DNA from: Pyxidicoccus fallax
GTDB taxonomy: Bacteria > Myxococcota > Myxococcia > Myxococcales > Myxococcaceae
Reading direction: 5' to 3'
Length of the DNA stretch: 49,585 bases
Assembly: GCF_012933655.1 (NCBI RefSeq)
Contig: NZ_JABBJJ010000051.1
Span: forward strand, 1 to 49,585
In this document: positions 1 through 8,606 of the stretch, one piece after another
Layout: each line of letters opens with the position of its first letter
Position numbering within the stretch: the stretch's first letter is position 1
Notes under the pieces: generated by a model
Database searches by the model: none
Told to the model about the DNA's origin: nothing
Seen by the model: the letters and a program-made list of their open reading frames with translations, nothing else
Position numbers and translations under genes: made by a program

Positions 1-1051
1 TGGGCAAGAGCTGGAACTGGTTGCGATACAGGCCCTGCAGACTCTCGCTGCCGCTGGAGACGTCCGGCTGCACGCCCGAGTGCACCACCTCGGTGATGAC
101 GTACTCGCCCGCGAAGGTGCCGTCCTCGGGCGAGTCCACCTCCAGCACGTACCCGGGCGTCAGCCGGGGGGCAATCGCCGCGCCCGACAACGTGCGGCCG
201 CCCACGCTCGCGGCTTCGGTGCGCACGCTGGCCGCCGCCTTGCCCACGCCCGGCGCCACGTAGCCGGCCGGGTAGTCATACAGCTCCAGCTCCGCCACGC
301 CCTGCTTCGCCTTGCCCTTGCCGGAGATGTCCACCGCGGGCTTCTCGAAGTCGAAGTCCTTCAGGTGCACCGCGCCGGGCCGCAGCCGGTGCACCACCTC
401 CAGCGACGAGAGGTACTCGGCATCCACCGCCTCCTTGCCCAGGCTGGGACGCAACGGCAGCGTCTTGCCTTGAGGCAGCGGCGCGTGCGCGCTGGGCTTG
501 TCGCCCAGCACCAGCGTGTGGCCCGCGTCCGTGTGCTCGAAGAAGTAGAAGATGCCTTCCCACTCCATCAGCCGGCTGACGAAGGCGAAGTCACTCTCGC
601 GGTACTGCACGCAGTACTCGCGCGCCGCGTAGCTGCCCGATAGCGCCAGCCGCACCTCCACCCCACCCTCGCCCAGCACGGCCTTGAGGATGTCGGGCAC
701 GCTCTGGCCCTGGAAGATGCGGCTCTTGTGCACCTGGGACAGCCGCCACAGCCTGGGCACCACGTGGGCCCGGTAGCGCTGGCGTCCCGTCTTCATGCCC
801 AGCGACTCCACCGCGCGCACCTGGCCGTGCACGTAGCGTGGGTCGCCATCACGCACTGACAGCGTCACCCGCGCGTCCTGGCCCACCAGGTCCGTCACCG
901 CGAGCGGCGCCCCGTCCCTGGTGAAGAAGTCCACGCGGAAGTCGAACAGCCGGCTGATGCCCTCGATACCGGAGAATCCCGAGACACTCAGGGCCTCGGG
1001 TCCGTACGAACCAACCTTCACGGAGAACGCAGGCGAACTGTGTCGAGACAT
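1..1051 (-). CDS. vgrG: Type VI secretion tip protein VgrG (3' end outside window)
   Basis: The reading frame is open from an ATG at 1051 to the window edge (350 codons, no stop), so the C-terminus is missing. The translation has the VgrG/phage gp27-like pattern: an N-terminal stretch on a ligand 'GFSGIEGISRLFDFRVDF', then 'YCVQYRESDFAFVSRLMEWEG' followed by IFYFFEH, the signature of the family, and later a gp5-like OB-fold lead-in (PRLTPGYVLEVD). VgrG trimers cap the Hcp tube and carry effectors into target cells. An AAGGGA element lies just before the start codon. It is divergent from the TIGR02270 gene and lies beside DUF4150, DUF2169 and effector genes, a typical orphan vgrG island. Whether it has a C-terminal toxin extension cannot be seen here. 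Confidence 0.93.
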   Translation of the reverse strand, partial: MSRHSSPAFSVKVGSYGPEALSVSGFSGIEGISRLFDFRVDFFTRDGAPLAVTDLVGQDARVTLSVRDGDPRYVHGQVRAVESLGMKTGRQRYRAHVVPRLWRLSQVHKSRIFQGQSVPDILKAVLGEGGVEVRLALSGSYAAREYCVQYRESDFAFVSRLMEWEGIFYFFEHTDAGHTLVLGDKPSAHAPLPQGKTLPLRPSLGKEAVDAEYLSSLEVVHRLRPGAVHLKDFDFEKPAVDISGKGKAKQGVAELELYDYPAGYVAPGVGKAAASVRTEAASVGGRTLSGAAIAPRLTPGYVLEVDSPEDGTFAGEYVITEVVHSGVQPDVSSGSESLQGLYRNQFQLLP

Positions 1052-1301
1052 GGCATTCCCTTCGCCCAAGGCGTGCGTCCGCCGGCGGCCGGGATCAGGA
1101 CTGGAACCCTATCACACGGGCACGACACCCGACTCGGGATGCAGGTGCATGGCGCGGGTACCTGCCGACCTGGCCGATGCAACGCCCGACGCTCGCCGGG
1201 CCCCCTTGCGCCCCACCGGCTTCGAGTGGGATTGCTGAGCGGCGCAACGACAAGCGCATCGCCCCACCGCATCCAGGGCGGCTCGGTACACGGCAACGGA
1301 C

Positions 1302-2615
1302 ATGGCTCCTCCACGACTCATGATGGATGTGTACGAGGAGCACCTCAGCGAGGCGGGCTTCCTCTGGGAACGCTGGGAGCGCGGCCTGGCGTCACCGGCC
1401 GTGGACCTCACGGTCACCGCGGCGCGAGAGGAGCGGCTGCTCGCCCACCTGGACGCCCTCACCGTGGGAGGCTCCGAGGTCGCTGGAGCGCTGCTCATTC
1501 CCACCCTCGATTCGAAAGCACCAACAGAGGTGGCCGCGGCCGCCTTCGCGCTGCTCGCGAGCGGTGAGGAGGGAGCCAGGAAGGTCCTGGAGCGGCTCGA
1601 AGCGGGTAAAGGCCCGGCACTCGCGGGAATCCAGCGCGCCCTGGAACTCGACGACTCGCTCGCCCCCGCGGCGCTCCTCCCCCTGTTGGGCTCACCGAGG
1701 GTGGATGTCCAGACGCTGGTGCTGGGAGCGCTGGTGTTCCGGAGGGCCGTCTCCCCCACCGTCGTGGAGAAGTTCCTCTCGCACGGTGACCCGAGGCTCC
1801 AGAGCGCCGCGCTGCTCGGCCTGGAGGGACGTCTCGACGAGACGCACAGGAAGGGACTCCAGGCCGCGCTCGACTCTCCTCATACGGGCGTGCGACATGC
1901 GGCGCTCACCGCGGGACTCATCGCCGGCCTCCGTGGAGCCTGGGAGCGGTGCCGGAAGTGGGCCGGGGAGAGCTCGGCGGTCGGCGCACAGGCAAGGGTC
2001 CTCCTCGCCCTCGGCGGAGGCGAGCAGGACATCACGGGACTCGTGAAGTTGCTGGAGAACGCCGTGTTGCGTCCCTCCACCCTCTGGGCCCTCGGCTTCA
2101 GCGGCCACGTGTCCGCCGCGGAGGCCTGTCTCGCGTGGATGGACAAGGACCGGGGGACGGCCGCGCTCGCGGCGGAGGCGTTCTCCGCCATCACCGGCTT
2201 GCGGCTCGAAGCCCCCTACGTGGCGCCCGCCAGGGTTGCCGCCGAGGAGCCCATTCCCCTGGAGGAGGAGGACCTGGACGCCGACCTCGTCCCCACCCCG
2301 GAGGATGCGCTGGCCACTCCCGCCCCCGCCGCGGTGGCCGCCTGGTGGAAGGAGGCACGGACACGCTTCGACCCGGGCACCCGCTATCTGCGGGGACTCC
2401 CCTTCAGCGCCCAGGCGCTCCTCGAGGCGCTCCGCCAGGAGCCGATGCGCCGGCGGGGCGTGCTGGCGCTGGAGCTGGCCATCCGGAGCCGGGGACAGCT
2501 CCGGCTCGAGGCCCGGGCCTTCACCCGCCGTCAGGCCTCCGAGCTCGCCAGGGCCTTCGCCTCCCTGGCATCCCTCTCACCCCGACGCTTCGATGGACTG
2601 ATGACGCAGGGCTGA
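1302..2615 (+). CDS. TIGR02270 family HEAT-repeat protein (T6SS-associated)
   Basis: 437 residues of alanine/leucine-rich helical repeats: repeated blocks such as LLGSPRVDVQTLVLGAL, LSHGDPRLQSAALLGLE and LDSPHTGVRHAALTAGL are HEAT/PBS-lyase type repeats (residues about 60-290), followed by an acidic linker (EEEDLDADLVP) and a conserved C-terminal block beginning WWKEARTRF. This matches the TIGR02270 proteins found almost only in T6SS loci of myxobacteria and some Proteobacteria; the length (about 410-440) is right. No enzymatic motif is visible. A scaffold or adaptor role in T6SS effector loading is inference. Start could be 1302, 1320 or 1323 (all ATG, same frame); none has a strong ribosome-binding site. 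It converges on the DUF4150 gene. Confidence 0.85.
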   Translation: MAPPRLMMDVYEEHLSEAGFLWERWERGLASPAVDLTVTAAREERLLAHLDALTVGGSEVAGALLIPTLDSKAPTEVAAAAFALLASGEEGARKVLERLEAGKGPALAGIQRALELDDSLAPAALLPLLGSPRVDVQTLVLGALVFRRAVSPTVVEKFLSHGDPRLQSAALLGLEGRLDETHRKGLQAALDSPHTGVRHAALTAGLIAGLRGAWERCRKWAGESSAVGAQARVLLALGGGEQDITGLVKLLENAVLRPSTLWALGFSGHVSAAEACLAWMDKDRGTAALAAEAFSAITGLRLEAPYVAPARVAAEEPIPLEEEDLDADLVPTPEDALATPAPAAVAAWWKEARTRFDPGTRYLRGLPFSAQALLEALRQEPMRRRGVLALELAIRSRGQLRLEARAFTRRQASELARAFASLASLSPRRFDGLMTQG

Positions 2616-2617
2616 GA

Positions 2618-2634
2618 CCGCGCTGGCGGCGCGG
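2618..2634. terminator. Inverted repeat between convergent genes
   Basis: Six-base arms CCGCGC and GCGCGG around a five-base loop lie in the 22 bases between the stop codons of the TIGR02270 gene (+) and the DUF4150 gene (-). No T-run follows, so termination strength is uncertain; two-way terminator is inferred from position. Confidence 0.45.
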
Positions 2635-2637
2635 AAC

Positions 2638-3021
2638 TCAACCCATGATGTTCTTCTTGTTGTGGAAGAGCGGGTCGCCCAGGCGGCACACGTTCTTGCC
2701 TTCGAACTTCACGTCGAAGGAATACATCATGAACTCCGCCGGTCCCTTGGTGGAGCCGCTCACGACACCTCCGCCGGCCGTGCCCGCCTCGTCGCCCGCC
2801 GTCTGCTTGTACTGGGCGCCCTTCACCATGGGCATCTTGGCGTTGACGGTGACCGACGACGGCCCCTTCGACGCGTCCGAGGACATGCCGGTGTTCGGAT
2901 AGGGAATCGGGACGGGGCCTCCGGGCGAGGGCGTCTTGCACACGTCGGGAAACACGATGCTCTGTCCCCCGCTGTCCTCGCTGGCGATGCCCCGGCCATT
3001 GGCGAATACCTTCGTGCTCAT
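2638..3021 (-). CDS. DUF4150 PAAR-like tip protein
   Basis: 127 residues. The sequence has the DUF4150 pattern: MSTKVFANGRGIA at the start, 'FPDVCKTPSPGGPVPIPYPN' at about residues 24-43, followed by NAKMPMVKG and a C-terminal block with 'GKNVCRLGDPLFHNKKNIMG'. DUF4150 proteins are PAAR-like spike tips that sit on VgrG and carry or are fused to effectors. The length is that of a stand-alone tip with no toxin extension. It is the last gene of the minus-strand operon, and its ATG overlaps the stop of the ketosynthase-like gene by four bases, so the two are translationally coupled. Such a tip next to a DUF2169 protein fits DUF2169 acting as its adaptor. Confidence 0.92.
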   Translation of the reverse strand: MSTKVFANGRGIASEDSGGQSIVFPDVCKTPSPGGPVPIPYPNTGMSSDASKGPSSVTVNAKMPMVKGAQYKQTAGDEAGTAGGGVVSGSTKGPAEFMMYSFDVKFEGKNVCRLGDPLFHNKKNIMG

Positions 3022-4082
3022 CGCGTCTCCTGACGGCGGACCGCATCCACCAACGCGGCTCCTCGAGCCTCACGGTCGGACGAACACCATATCAGGCAGG
3101 GCGCGTCCCTGTAGCCCCGCTGGAGTCCGATGGCCGCGAGCGACACCAGCAATGGCCCGAGCGCGGCGCCCGGGTCTCCCATGCAGTCGATGGGGTGCTC
3201 GAAACGGAAGCCCTCCTCGAAGTATTGCGAGTGCCGCAGGTAGGCCACGCCCCACTCCTTGGACCAGAAGCTCTCGCCGTTCAGACCGGCGTAGACACAC
3301 CGGACCCGAGGCGACGGTCCGGCCAGCGAGGAGAACAGCTCGCGGAATGCATCCGACAGGCCTTCTCCGAGATGGGGCTCCGTCGCATACAGGTGTCCCT
3401 TCTCGATGCCGGCACCGACGCCCAGGACGCTGGCCACGGGGGACAACCCGAGCCGCTGTCCGCGGCCGGGCCGGCCCAGCAGCATGAAGCTGGCGCCTTC
3501 GCCGGGCACGAAGCCATCCGAGAGCCCGTGAACCCGGAGGCGCTGCTGCTCCCACATCACGTCCAGCAGGGGGAGGTCACAGTAGGTGTCCACCCCGCCC
3601 ACGAGGACGAGCTCCTGAGGGGTGGAGGCCAGTCTGCGCTGCGCCTCCGCGAGCGCCAGCAGGCCTCCCGCCCGCCCCTGGGGAAACAGCCTGCTGCCGC
3701 GGATATCCAGCTCCACACCGGACTGGTGCGCCAGCTGCTCGAGGAACTCCACGCCAAGCCCAGCGTCATCCTCGGGAAGGGCCAGCAGGAGCGCGGGCTT
3801 CGAAGTGCCGTGGGCCGCCTCCTGGAGCGCGGAGGACGCCAGCCGCAACATGCGCGCGTGACGAGCGGAGGGACGCGGCCAGGTCTTTCTGGGGAGGTTC
3901 AGCTCGGGCAGGAACTCGTCGTTGAGGAAGCCCGCCAGGATGGGCTCGGAGTGCCGGTCGGCGAAGGAGGACTCCCGCACGCGCACGATTCCGGCCCGGA
4001 GGGCGGCGGCCACGGCCGGCGCGGTGAGCCCCACAGGCGTCACCATCCCGAGCCCCACGATTTCCGCGGCCTGCGTTCGCAT
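3018..4082 (-). CDS. Ketosynthase-like protein of T6SS locus, probably inactive
   Basis: 354 residues from the ATG at 4082. It begins 'AEIVGLGMVTPVGLTAPA', the beta-ketoacyl synthase N-terminal strand and turn, and keeps 'LVGGVDTYCD', 'SDGFVPGEGASFMLLG' and a C-terminal 'NGESFWSKEWGVAY', all thiolase-fold landmarks. Where true ketosynthases have the nucleophile (TACASS), this has PQGRAGGLLAL with no Cys, so catalysis is unlikely. Family proteins of this kind occur in T6SS accessory loci beside DUF2169 and DUF4150; their role is unknown and a structural or chaperone role is inferred. A longer upstream start (4190) would overlap DUF2169 by about 100 bases and is rejected. It lies 11 bases after DUF2169 and overlaps DUF4150 by four bases. 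Confidence 0.85.
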   Translation of the reverse strand: MRTQAAEIVGLGMVTPVGLTAPAVAAALRAGIVRVRESSFADRHSEPILAGFLNDEFLPELNLPRKTWPRPSARHARMLRLASSALQEAAHGTSKPALLLALPEDDAGLGVEFLEQLAHQSGVELDIRGSRLFPQGRAGGLLALAEAQRRLASTPQELVLVGGVDTYCDLPLLDVMWEQQRLRVHGLSDGFVPGEGASFMLLGRPGRGQRLGLSPVASVLGVGAGIEKGHLYATEPHLGEGLSDAFRELFSSLAGPSPRVRCVYAGLNGESFWSKEWGVAYLRHSQYFEEGFRFEHPIDCMGDPGAALGPLLVSLAAIGLQRGYRDAPCLIWCSSDREARGAALVDAVRRQETR

Positions 4083-4093
4083 GGACCCTCGAA

Positions 4094-5122
4094 CTACGAA
4101 GCCCCTTCGAGGGACTTCAGCTGGATGTGAGCCAGGCGGACCTTCAGCGCCTTCTTGTCGCAGGGCACCGCGCTCCGCCAGAGCATGCACAGACGCTTGT
4201 GTCCGGGCTCGAGTTGCACCGTCTCCAGTTGCACCGGAGGGTCATGGCGCTCGCGAGCGATGTAGAGCGAGACGCCCAGGGCACAGCGAGGCAGGGCGAA
4301 CCGCAGCGCCCCCTCGGGGGAGACATTCACGAGCTCCACCGGCTCGCCACCCTTCAGGTGCCCCGAGCTCCGCAGCCCCTCGGACGCGGTCTGGAAGAAC
4401 TCGCGCTTGAAGTCGAGCGGGAGGTAGGGAGCCCGGGTCATCCGCCACGTGTCGTTGTAGGTCCCCGCCAGGGACACCCGAGGCGCCCATGAGGGAGGCA
4501 CGTGCCCCACGCCAAAGGGCCTGGGGTTGTCCGCCACGGATTGGATGAGGTTCGAGGGGTCCTCCAGGTTCGGCAGCCGGGTGCCGAGCATCTCCGAGTG
4601 GCTCCGCTTGCCCCGGAAGCCCACGCCCACGGGGTTGCGGAGCTCGGCCAGGACCTGCTGCTTCTCCGGGTCCACCACATGGGTGCCACCGAAGGCGCGC
4701 TCGTAGACGAGCGGCAGGGTGACGAAGGGCACGGGCGAGGAGATGCGCGGAGCCATGACGCCACGGCTCCACTGGCGGTCTCCAAAGACCTGGATCACCT
4801 TGCGCAGCTCCCCCACCCTCACGCCGACGAGGCAGGACTCCACCGGGCGCCCTCCGGGCGCGTGCGCCTCCCCGATGAGGACGACGTCCGTATGCGGCTT
4901 CAGGAGGTGGACTTCGCTCGCGTACTTCAGACTCGACTGCCCGGGCGTGCCCCAAAACTCGTCCGACACCACCAGGGGACGCTGTTTCGCGGCGACCCGC
5001 GGTGCCCCGCCCTGCAGGTCGAAGGTCGCCTTGACCGTCACGTACGCGGTGTCGACTCCCCGCTCGTCGGGAAGAATCGCGATGTTGGCGATGAACGGAG
5101 TGTCGTTCTGGAGCTGAAGCAT
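4094..5122 (-). CDS. DUF2169 domain protein (T6SS effector adaptor)
   Basis: 342 residues that fit the DUF2169 family throughout. Landmarks are an N-terminal 'ILPDERGVDTAYVTVKATFD' (start at residue 17), 'KPHTDVVLIGEAHAPGGRPV' in the first third, 'VTLPLVYERAFGG' and 'ELRNPVGVGF' in the middle, then 'RPFGVGHVPPSWAPRVSLAG' (201-220). DUF2169 proteins are encoded with DUF4150/PAAR tips and vgrG and act as adaptors that load specific effectors on the spike (family knowledge). There is no signal peptide, so it is cytoplasmic. It sits 15 bases downstream of the candidate immunity gene and 11 bases upstream of the ketosynthase-like gene in one operon, which links the adaptor to the transglutaminase-like cargo. 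Confidence 0.92.
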   Translation of the reverse strand: MLQLQNDTPFIANIAILPDERGVDTAYVTVKATFDLQGGAPRVAAKQRPLVVSDEFWGTPGQSSLKYASEVHLLKPHTDVVLIGEAHAPGGRPVESCLVGVRVGELRKVIQVFGDRQWSRGVMAPRISSPVPFVTLPLVYERAFGGTHVVDPEKQQVLAELRNPVGVGFRGKRSHSEMLGTRLPNLEDPSNLIQSVADNPRPFGVGHVPPSWAPRVSLAGTYNDTWRMTRAPYLPLDFKREFFQTASEGLRSSGHLKGGEPVELVNVSPEGALRFALPRCALGVSLYIARERHDPPVQLETVQLEPGHKRLCMLWRSAVPCDKKALKVRLAHIQLKSLEGAS

Positions 5123-5137
5123 GAGGTGGCCGCGGGT

Positions 5138-6016
5138 TCAGCGGGCCGGCTGGATTTCGACCTGCGCGTGGGTCCTCGTGCGCAGCAGGGTCAGTGTATC
5201 CGTCACGTCCACGTCGACCTGAGCCATGCCGGGGCGGAGGGCCTGGAAGCCCCTGAAGGTCGGCCCCATGCTCCTCCCGTAGGCGAGCACGCCTTCTGGG
5301 GGTGTGAAGTTGACTCGCCACCTGCCGGGAGCCGCTGCGTCTTTCAAATGGACTTCGACCTGCACCTCCTGCCCCACCTGGATGGGGCTCTTGGAGACCG
5401 TCACCTTGTCGAGCCGGGGCAGGTGTTGGGACACCTTCTGCTTCACGTGCCGCTCCATGTAGCCCTGGATGGCGCGCGCCAGCGGCTCCACCGGGATTCC
5501 GGTGTTGTCCTCGCGAATCTCCACGCACACGTTGTGGAAGACCCAAACCATGCTTTGCCTGGAGTCCCTGGGTGTCTTGATGGAGAAGTGTCCCAGTGAC
5601 TCCGGGCCTCGAACGTAGGGGCTGATAGGCACAGAGTTCAGCGTGACGGCCTTCGCCACCAGCTGGTCTCTCGCCCCGGCGGGCCCGTCGCTAAAGACGA
5701 AGACCTCCACGATGAGCACGCCCGCGCCTCGCCGGAAGTACCACTGCCTCAGCACCATGCCAGACTTGGGCAGCGGCACGAGGGCGTCCGGGCCGGGCTC
5801 CCACCCGTTCTCGCGCGAGGGCAGGAGTTCCGCGAGGCCTCCCCAATCCGCGACGACTCCCACGTCCGCGTCCTCGACGACAGGAATCCTGTCGAACCCC
5901 ACCTGCTCCTTGAAGAGCTTCAGTTTGAGATCGTTGACGTCCATGACTTTCACGGGAGCGGTGCTCAACAGGCCCCAACTCATGACCACAGCGAAAAACG
6001 CGCCTTGAATCGGCAT
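5138..6016 (-). CDS. Secreted protein of unknown family, candidate immunity to upstream effector
   Basis: 292 residues, no named family recognised. An N-terminal hydrophobic stretch (FFAVVMSWGLLSTAPV, about residues 7-22) looks like a signal peptide, so the protein probably acts in the periplasm. The body has a mixed alpha/beta part (residues about 30-185, with 'QSMVWVFHNVCVEIRE') and a C-terminal beta-rich part with IQVGQEVQVEVHLKD and GRWRVNFTPPEGV, which reads like an Ig-like domain (about 205-290). The ATG is three bases after the stop of the transglutaminase-like gene (tight coupling) and DUF2169 follows after 15 bases. An exported partner right behind a cargo gene suggests an immunity protein; this is inference. 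A close paralogue lies at 7707-8606. Confidence 0.75.
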   Translation of the reverse strand: MPIQGAFFAVVMSWGLLSTAPVKVMDVNDLKLKLFKEQVGFDRIPVVEDADVGVVADWGGLAELLPSRENGWEPGPDALVPLPKSGMVLRQWYFRRGAGVLIVEVFVFSDGPAGARDQLVAKAVTLNSVPISPYVRGPESLGHFSIKTPRDSRQSMVWVFHNVCVEIREDNTGIPVEPLARAIQGYMERHVKQKVSQHLPRLDKVTVSKSPIQVGQEVQVEVHLKDAAAPGRWRVNFTPPEGVLAYGRSMGPTFRGFQALRPGMAQVDVDVTDTLTLLRTRTHAQVEIQPAR

Positions 6017-6019
6017 GAC

Positions 6020-7234
6020 CTAATAGACCGACGACACGCCCGGCCTGCCAACCACCTGGTCCACCCTGCCACACTGAGGGGCATGAGGCGCAGCCACCGC
6101 CTCGGTAACGTTGTACTGGGCCATCAGGCGTTCCAGGGCCAGCCGGTACACGACCGGGTCGGTATCGATGCTCGCCTCCAGGTACTCCGCTTCCGTTTCG
6201 TTCCCCGTATGCGGACCCGCGCAGGCATCCAGGCTTTGTCCTCCCAGACGGCAGAACGCATGGTTGTTGAAGCTGGTCCGCTTGGGGTCGTAGGGCATGG
6301 TGAATCGGTCGCTCTGGGTGTACTCGAAGAAGGGGTTGTTACACATGCCCACCCCAACGAGATTGGTCGGCTTGATGAAGCCGAAGGGCTCCAGGAAGCG
6401 CCACTCAACCTGGGTTCCCAGCGCACCACATAGCACCTGGATCGCGGAGGCCTGGTCGTAGCAGTTACACCGTTCCTCACCCCGGATCAGGTATTTCTTG
6501 AGCTGGAAACGGTTACCTCTGTCGCCGTAGGCGGCTGCTCCATCCTGCACGTCGTAGTGAAGACCGTGACCGGTATGACAATAACGGGTGACCTGCTCGG
6601 CCACTCTCGCATCCGTCTTCGCCCCCACCACCCCAGCCTTGGCACAAAGAAAGCGCAGCGCCTCCGCCCAGACGCCATGCTCTTCGAAGGGCTTGATAGG
6701 CTTGCCCAGGACGAAGAACACCTCCACGGGCGTGCTCCCCACGGAGATGGTGGCCTCGGGAGACGAGGCGATGAGGCTCCACTCTACGTCCCCCCGGACC
6801 CACTGGATTTCGTCGGGCAATCGCTGGAGCCTGGCTGAAATCACGTGCTCCCCCGCGCCAAGGGGGCTGTCTCCGGTGACCTCCAGGTCGCCCAGCGTGC
6901 CCTTCAGCTTTCCCTGCCCGCTGACGTTCTCCGACTCGATGATGTGGAGCTTCACCTCCACGTCCTGCGTGGCACCCGGGGCCCCGCGAATGGGTAGGGC
7001 CGCCGCCCGCTTGGAGTAGTTGGACTTCTCCGGCAGCCCCATCAGCTTCGCGTCGGTCCACTCGTCCGAGACATCCACTCCCTTCTCCCAGTGGGGAAGC
7101 GGAACGGTGCTCCCGTCTCGGCTGACCAAGATGCCGTTCTTGAAGGTCACCTCAAGAATCTCGGCCCGCAGCTTCCACGGCTTGAGCTCGGCGGAAGCCG
7201 CCAGCGCGACGTTGACCCCCTCTCCGATTTCCAT
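6020..7234 (-). CDS. Transglutaminase-like cysteine enzyme, candidate T6SS effector
   Basis: 404 residues from the ATG at 7234, chosen because GGAGG lies ten bases upstream; a longer frame to 7291 has no such site. No signal peptide. Residues 1-190 are beta-rich and unrecognised. Residues about 190-345 carry a transglutaminase/papain-like core: 'RCNCYDQASAIQVLCGALG' with Cys258 and the small residue at +4 (A262), 'SFNNHAFCRLGG' with His325, and Asp336 in SLDACAG, giving an apparent Cys-His-Asp triad. Proteins with this fold cut or crosslink peptide or amide bonds. The position at the head of a DUF2169/ketosynthase-like/DUF4150 operon, lack of signal peptide, and an exported partner directly after it support a T6SS cargo acting in the prey envelope (inference). 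Confidence 0.72.
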   Translation of the reverse strand: MEIGEGVNVALAASAELKPWKLRAEILEVTFKNGILVSRDGSTVPLPHWEKGVDVSDEWTDAKLMGLPEKSNYSKRAAALPIRGAPGATQDVEVKLHIIESENVSGQGKLKGTLGDLEVTGDSPLGAGEHVISARLQRLPDEIQWVRGDVEWSLIASSPEATISVGSTPVEVFFVLGKPIKPFEEHGVWAEALRFLCAKAGVVGAKTDARVAEQVTRYCHTGHGLHYDVQDGAAAYGDRGNRFQLKKYLIRGEERCNCYDQASAIQVLCGALGTQVEWRFLEPFGFIKPTNLVGVGMCNNPFFEYTQSDRFTMPYDPKRTSFNNHAFCRLGGQSLDACAGPHTGNETEAEYLEASIDTDPVVYRLALERLMAQYNVTEAVAAPHAPQCGRVDQVVGRPGVSSVY

Positions 7235-7706
7235 TCCGTACCCGCCTCCAGACGCCTGGAAACAGTGACACGCGCGGGATGTGCCCGACAACAGCCCCCC
7301 GGTGAGATGCCGAATGCCTTCTGAAGGGCTGGGACACCCACATCTTCACATCCCGTGCTGACGCACGAAATACAGGGATTCGGAAGGCCTTTTCCCAGTC
7401 TCTCGGGAGCCGCGTGGTGAAGAGAAGGTGTCCGAGATGGCGCCCGCGCACTCCATCGTGCTGGGGAGCGCCTGTCAGGTTGGCAGCACGCGACAAGGTC
7501 GCTGCCAGACGCACCCGGAGTCTGCGAAGAGCAGCCCGTCCACGCCAGCGCCTCACCCTGCCGTGCCCCGCAGGGTGAGCGCGACGTCACCACGCGGCTG
7601 CATCCGAGGGGTCCCCGGCTGGAGTTCGAGGATGCGTGCCGGATTGAGTGAGGGATTCGGGAAGGCGCACGCCTCCCAACCGAGTCTTCGGCGGGTGGCC
7701 GCGGGG
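7235..7706. other. 472-base non-coding stretch upstream of the effector operon
   Basis: No convincing gene: open frames here lack family features, RBS and codon bias. It should hold the promoter of the minus-strand T6SS operon, but no clear -35/-10 pair was seen. It separates the operon from the duplicated partner gene, and is where a lost effector copy or an insertion junction would be expected. Confidence 0.5.
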
Positions 7707-8606
7707 TTAGCGGGCCGGCTGGATTTCGACTTGCGCGTAGGTCCTCGTGCGCAGCAGGGTCAGCCTGTCCGTCACGTCCACCGCGACCTGAGCCGTGCCG
7801 GGGCGGAGTTCCCGGAAGACCCCAGAGGTCGGTTCTATCTGCCCATAGGCGAGTACGCCGTCCGGGGGGGTGAATCTGACGTGCCACCGGCCCGGAGCCG
7901 CCACGTCTTTCAGATGGACTTCGACCTGCACCTCCTGCCCCACCTGGATGGTGCTCTCGGAGACCGTCACCTTGTCGGGCCAGGGCAGGTGCTGGGACAC
8001 CTTCTGCTTCACGTGCCGCTCCATGTAGCCCTGGATGGCGCGCGCCAGGGGCTCCACCGGGATTTCAGTGTCATCCTCGCGAATCGTTACGCACACGTTA
8101 TGGAAAACCCAGACCATGCTTTGCCAGGAGCGAATGGGCGTCTGGATGGAGAAGTGTCCCAGTGACTCCGGGCCTCGAACGTAGGGGCAAAAGGGCAGGG
8201 AGTTCTGAGTGGCCTCCGCCACCAGCTGGTCCCTCGCCCTGGCGGGGCCGTCGCTGAAGACGAAGAGCTTCACCATGAGCGCGCCCGCGCCTCGCCGGAA
8301 GGACCATTTCCTCAGCACCTTGCCGGGATTGAGCAAGGGCATGATGTCGTCCGAGACGGGCTCCCACCCGCTCTCGCGCGAGGGCAGGAGTTCCACCAAG
8401 CCTCCCCAATCCGCGACGACTCCCACGTCCGCGTCCTCGACGTCGGGAATCCTGTCGAATCCCACCTTCGCCTTGAAGTGCTTCACGTTGAAATCGTCGT
8501 GGTCCATGGCTTTCACGGAAGTGGTGCCCAACAGGCCCCAGCACAGAGAGAACCATGCCTTGAATCGGCATGGCCTCGTAGACCAACGACGCGCCCGGTA
8601 GACCAA
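7707..8606 (-). CDS. Duplicate of the secreted partner/immunity gene with altered 5' end
   Basis: From Asp35 to the end this is a close paralogue of the 5138-6016 product (shared blocks include VGFDRIP, VEDADVGVVADWGGL and 'LARAIQGYMERHVKQKVSQH', and both end AQVEIQPAR). The conserved ATG-CCG-ATT-CAA start of the first copy is present at 8571, but the signal-peptide region is eight bases shorter, which puts that ATG out of frame. In-frame starts left are a TTG at 8606 (giving an Arg-rich then hydrophobic leader, AWFSLCWGLLGTTSV) or an ATG at 8507 (no leader). So it is either a relocalised protein, an orphan immunity gene, or a pseudogene; the intact 265-codon remainder argues against long decay. 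Confidence 0.6.
   Translation of the reverse strand: MVYRARRWSTRPCRFKAWFSLCWGLLGTTSVKAMDHDDFNVKHFKAKVGFDRIPDVEDADVGVVADWGGLVELLPSRESGWEPVSDDIMPLLNPGKVLRKWSFRRGAGALMVKLFVFSDGPARARDQLVAEATQNSLPFCPYVRGPESLGHFSIQTPIRSWQSMVWVFHNVCVTIREDDTEIPVEPLARAIQGYMERHVKQKVSQHLPWPDKVTVSESTIQVGQEVQVEVHLKDVAAPGRWHVRFTPPDGVLAYGQIEPTSGVFRELRPGTAQVAVDVTDRLTLLRTRTYAQVEIQPAR

Noticed and set aside
80..643. Plus-strand open frame over the vgrG region
   Set aside because: His/Arg/Gly-rich shadow; the minus strand encodes a clear VgrG through the whole stretch.
4083..4190. Upstream extension of the ketosynthase-like gene
   Set aside because: It would overlap the DUF2169 gene by almost 100 bases; the ATG at 4082 starts the conserved fold.
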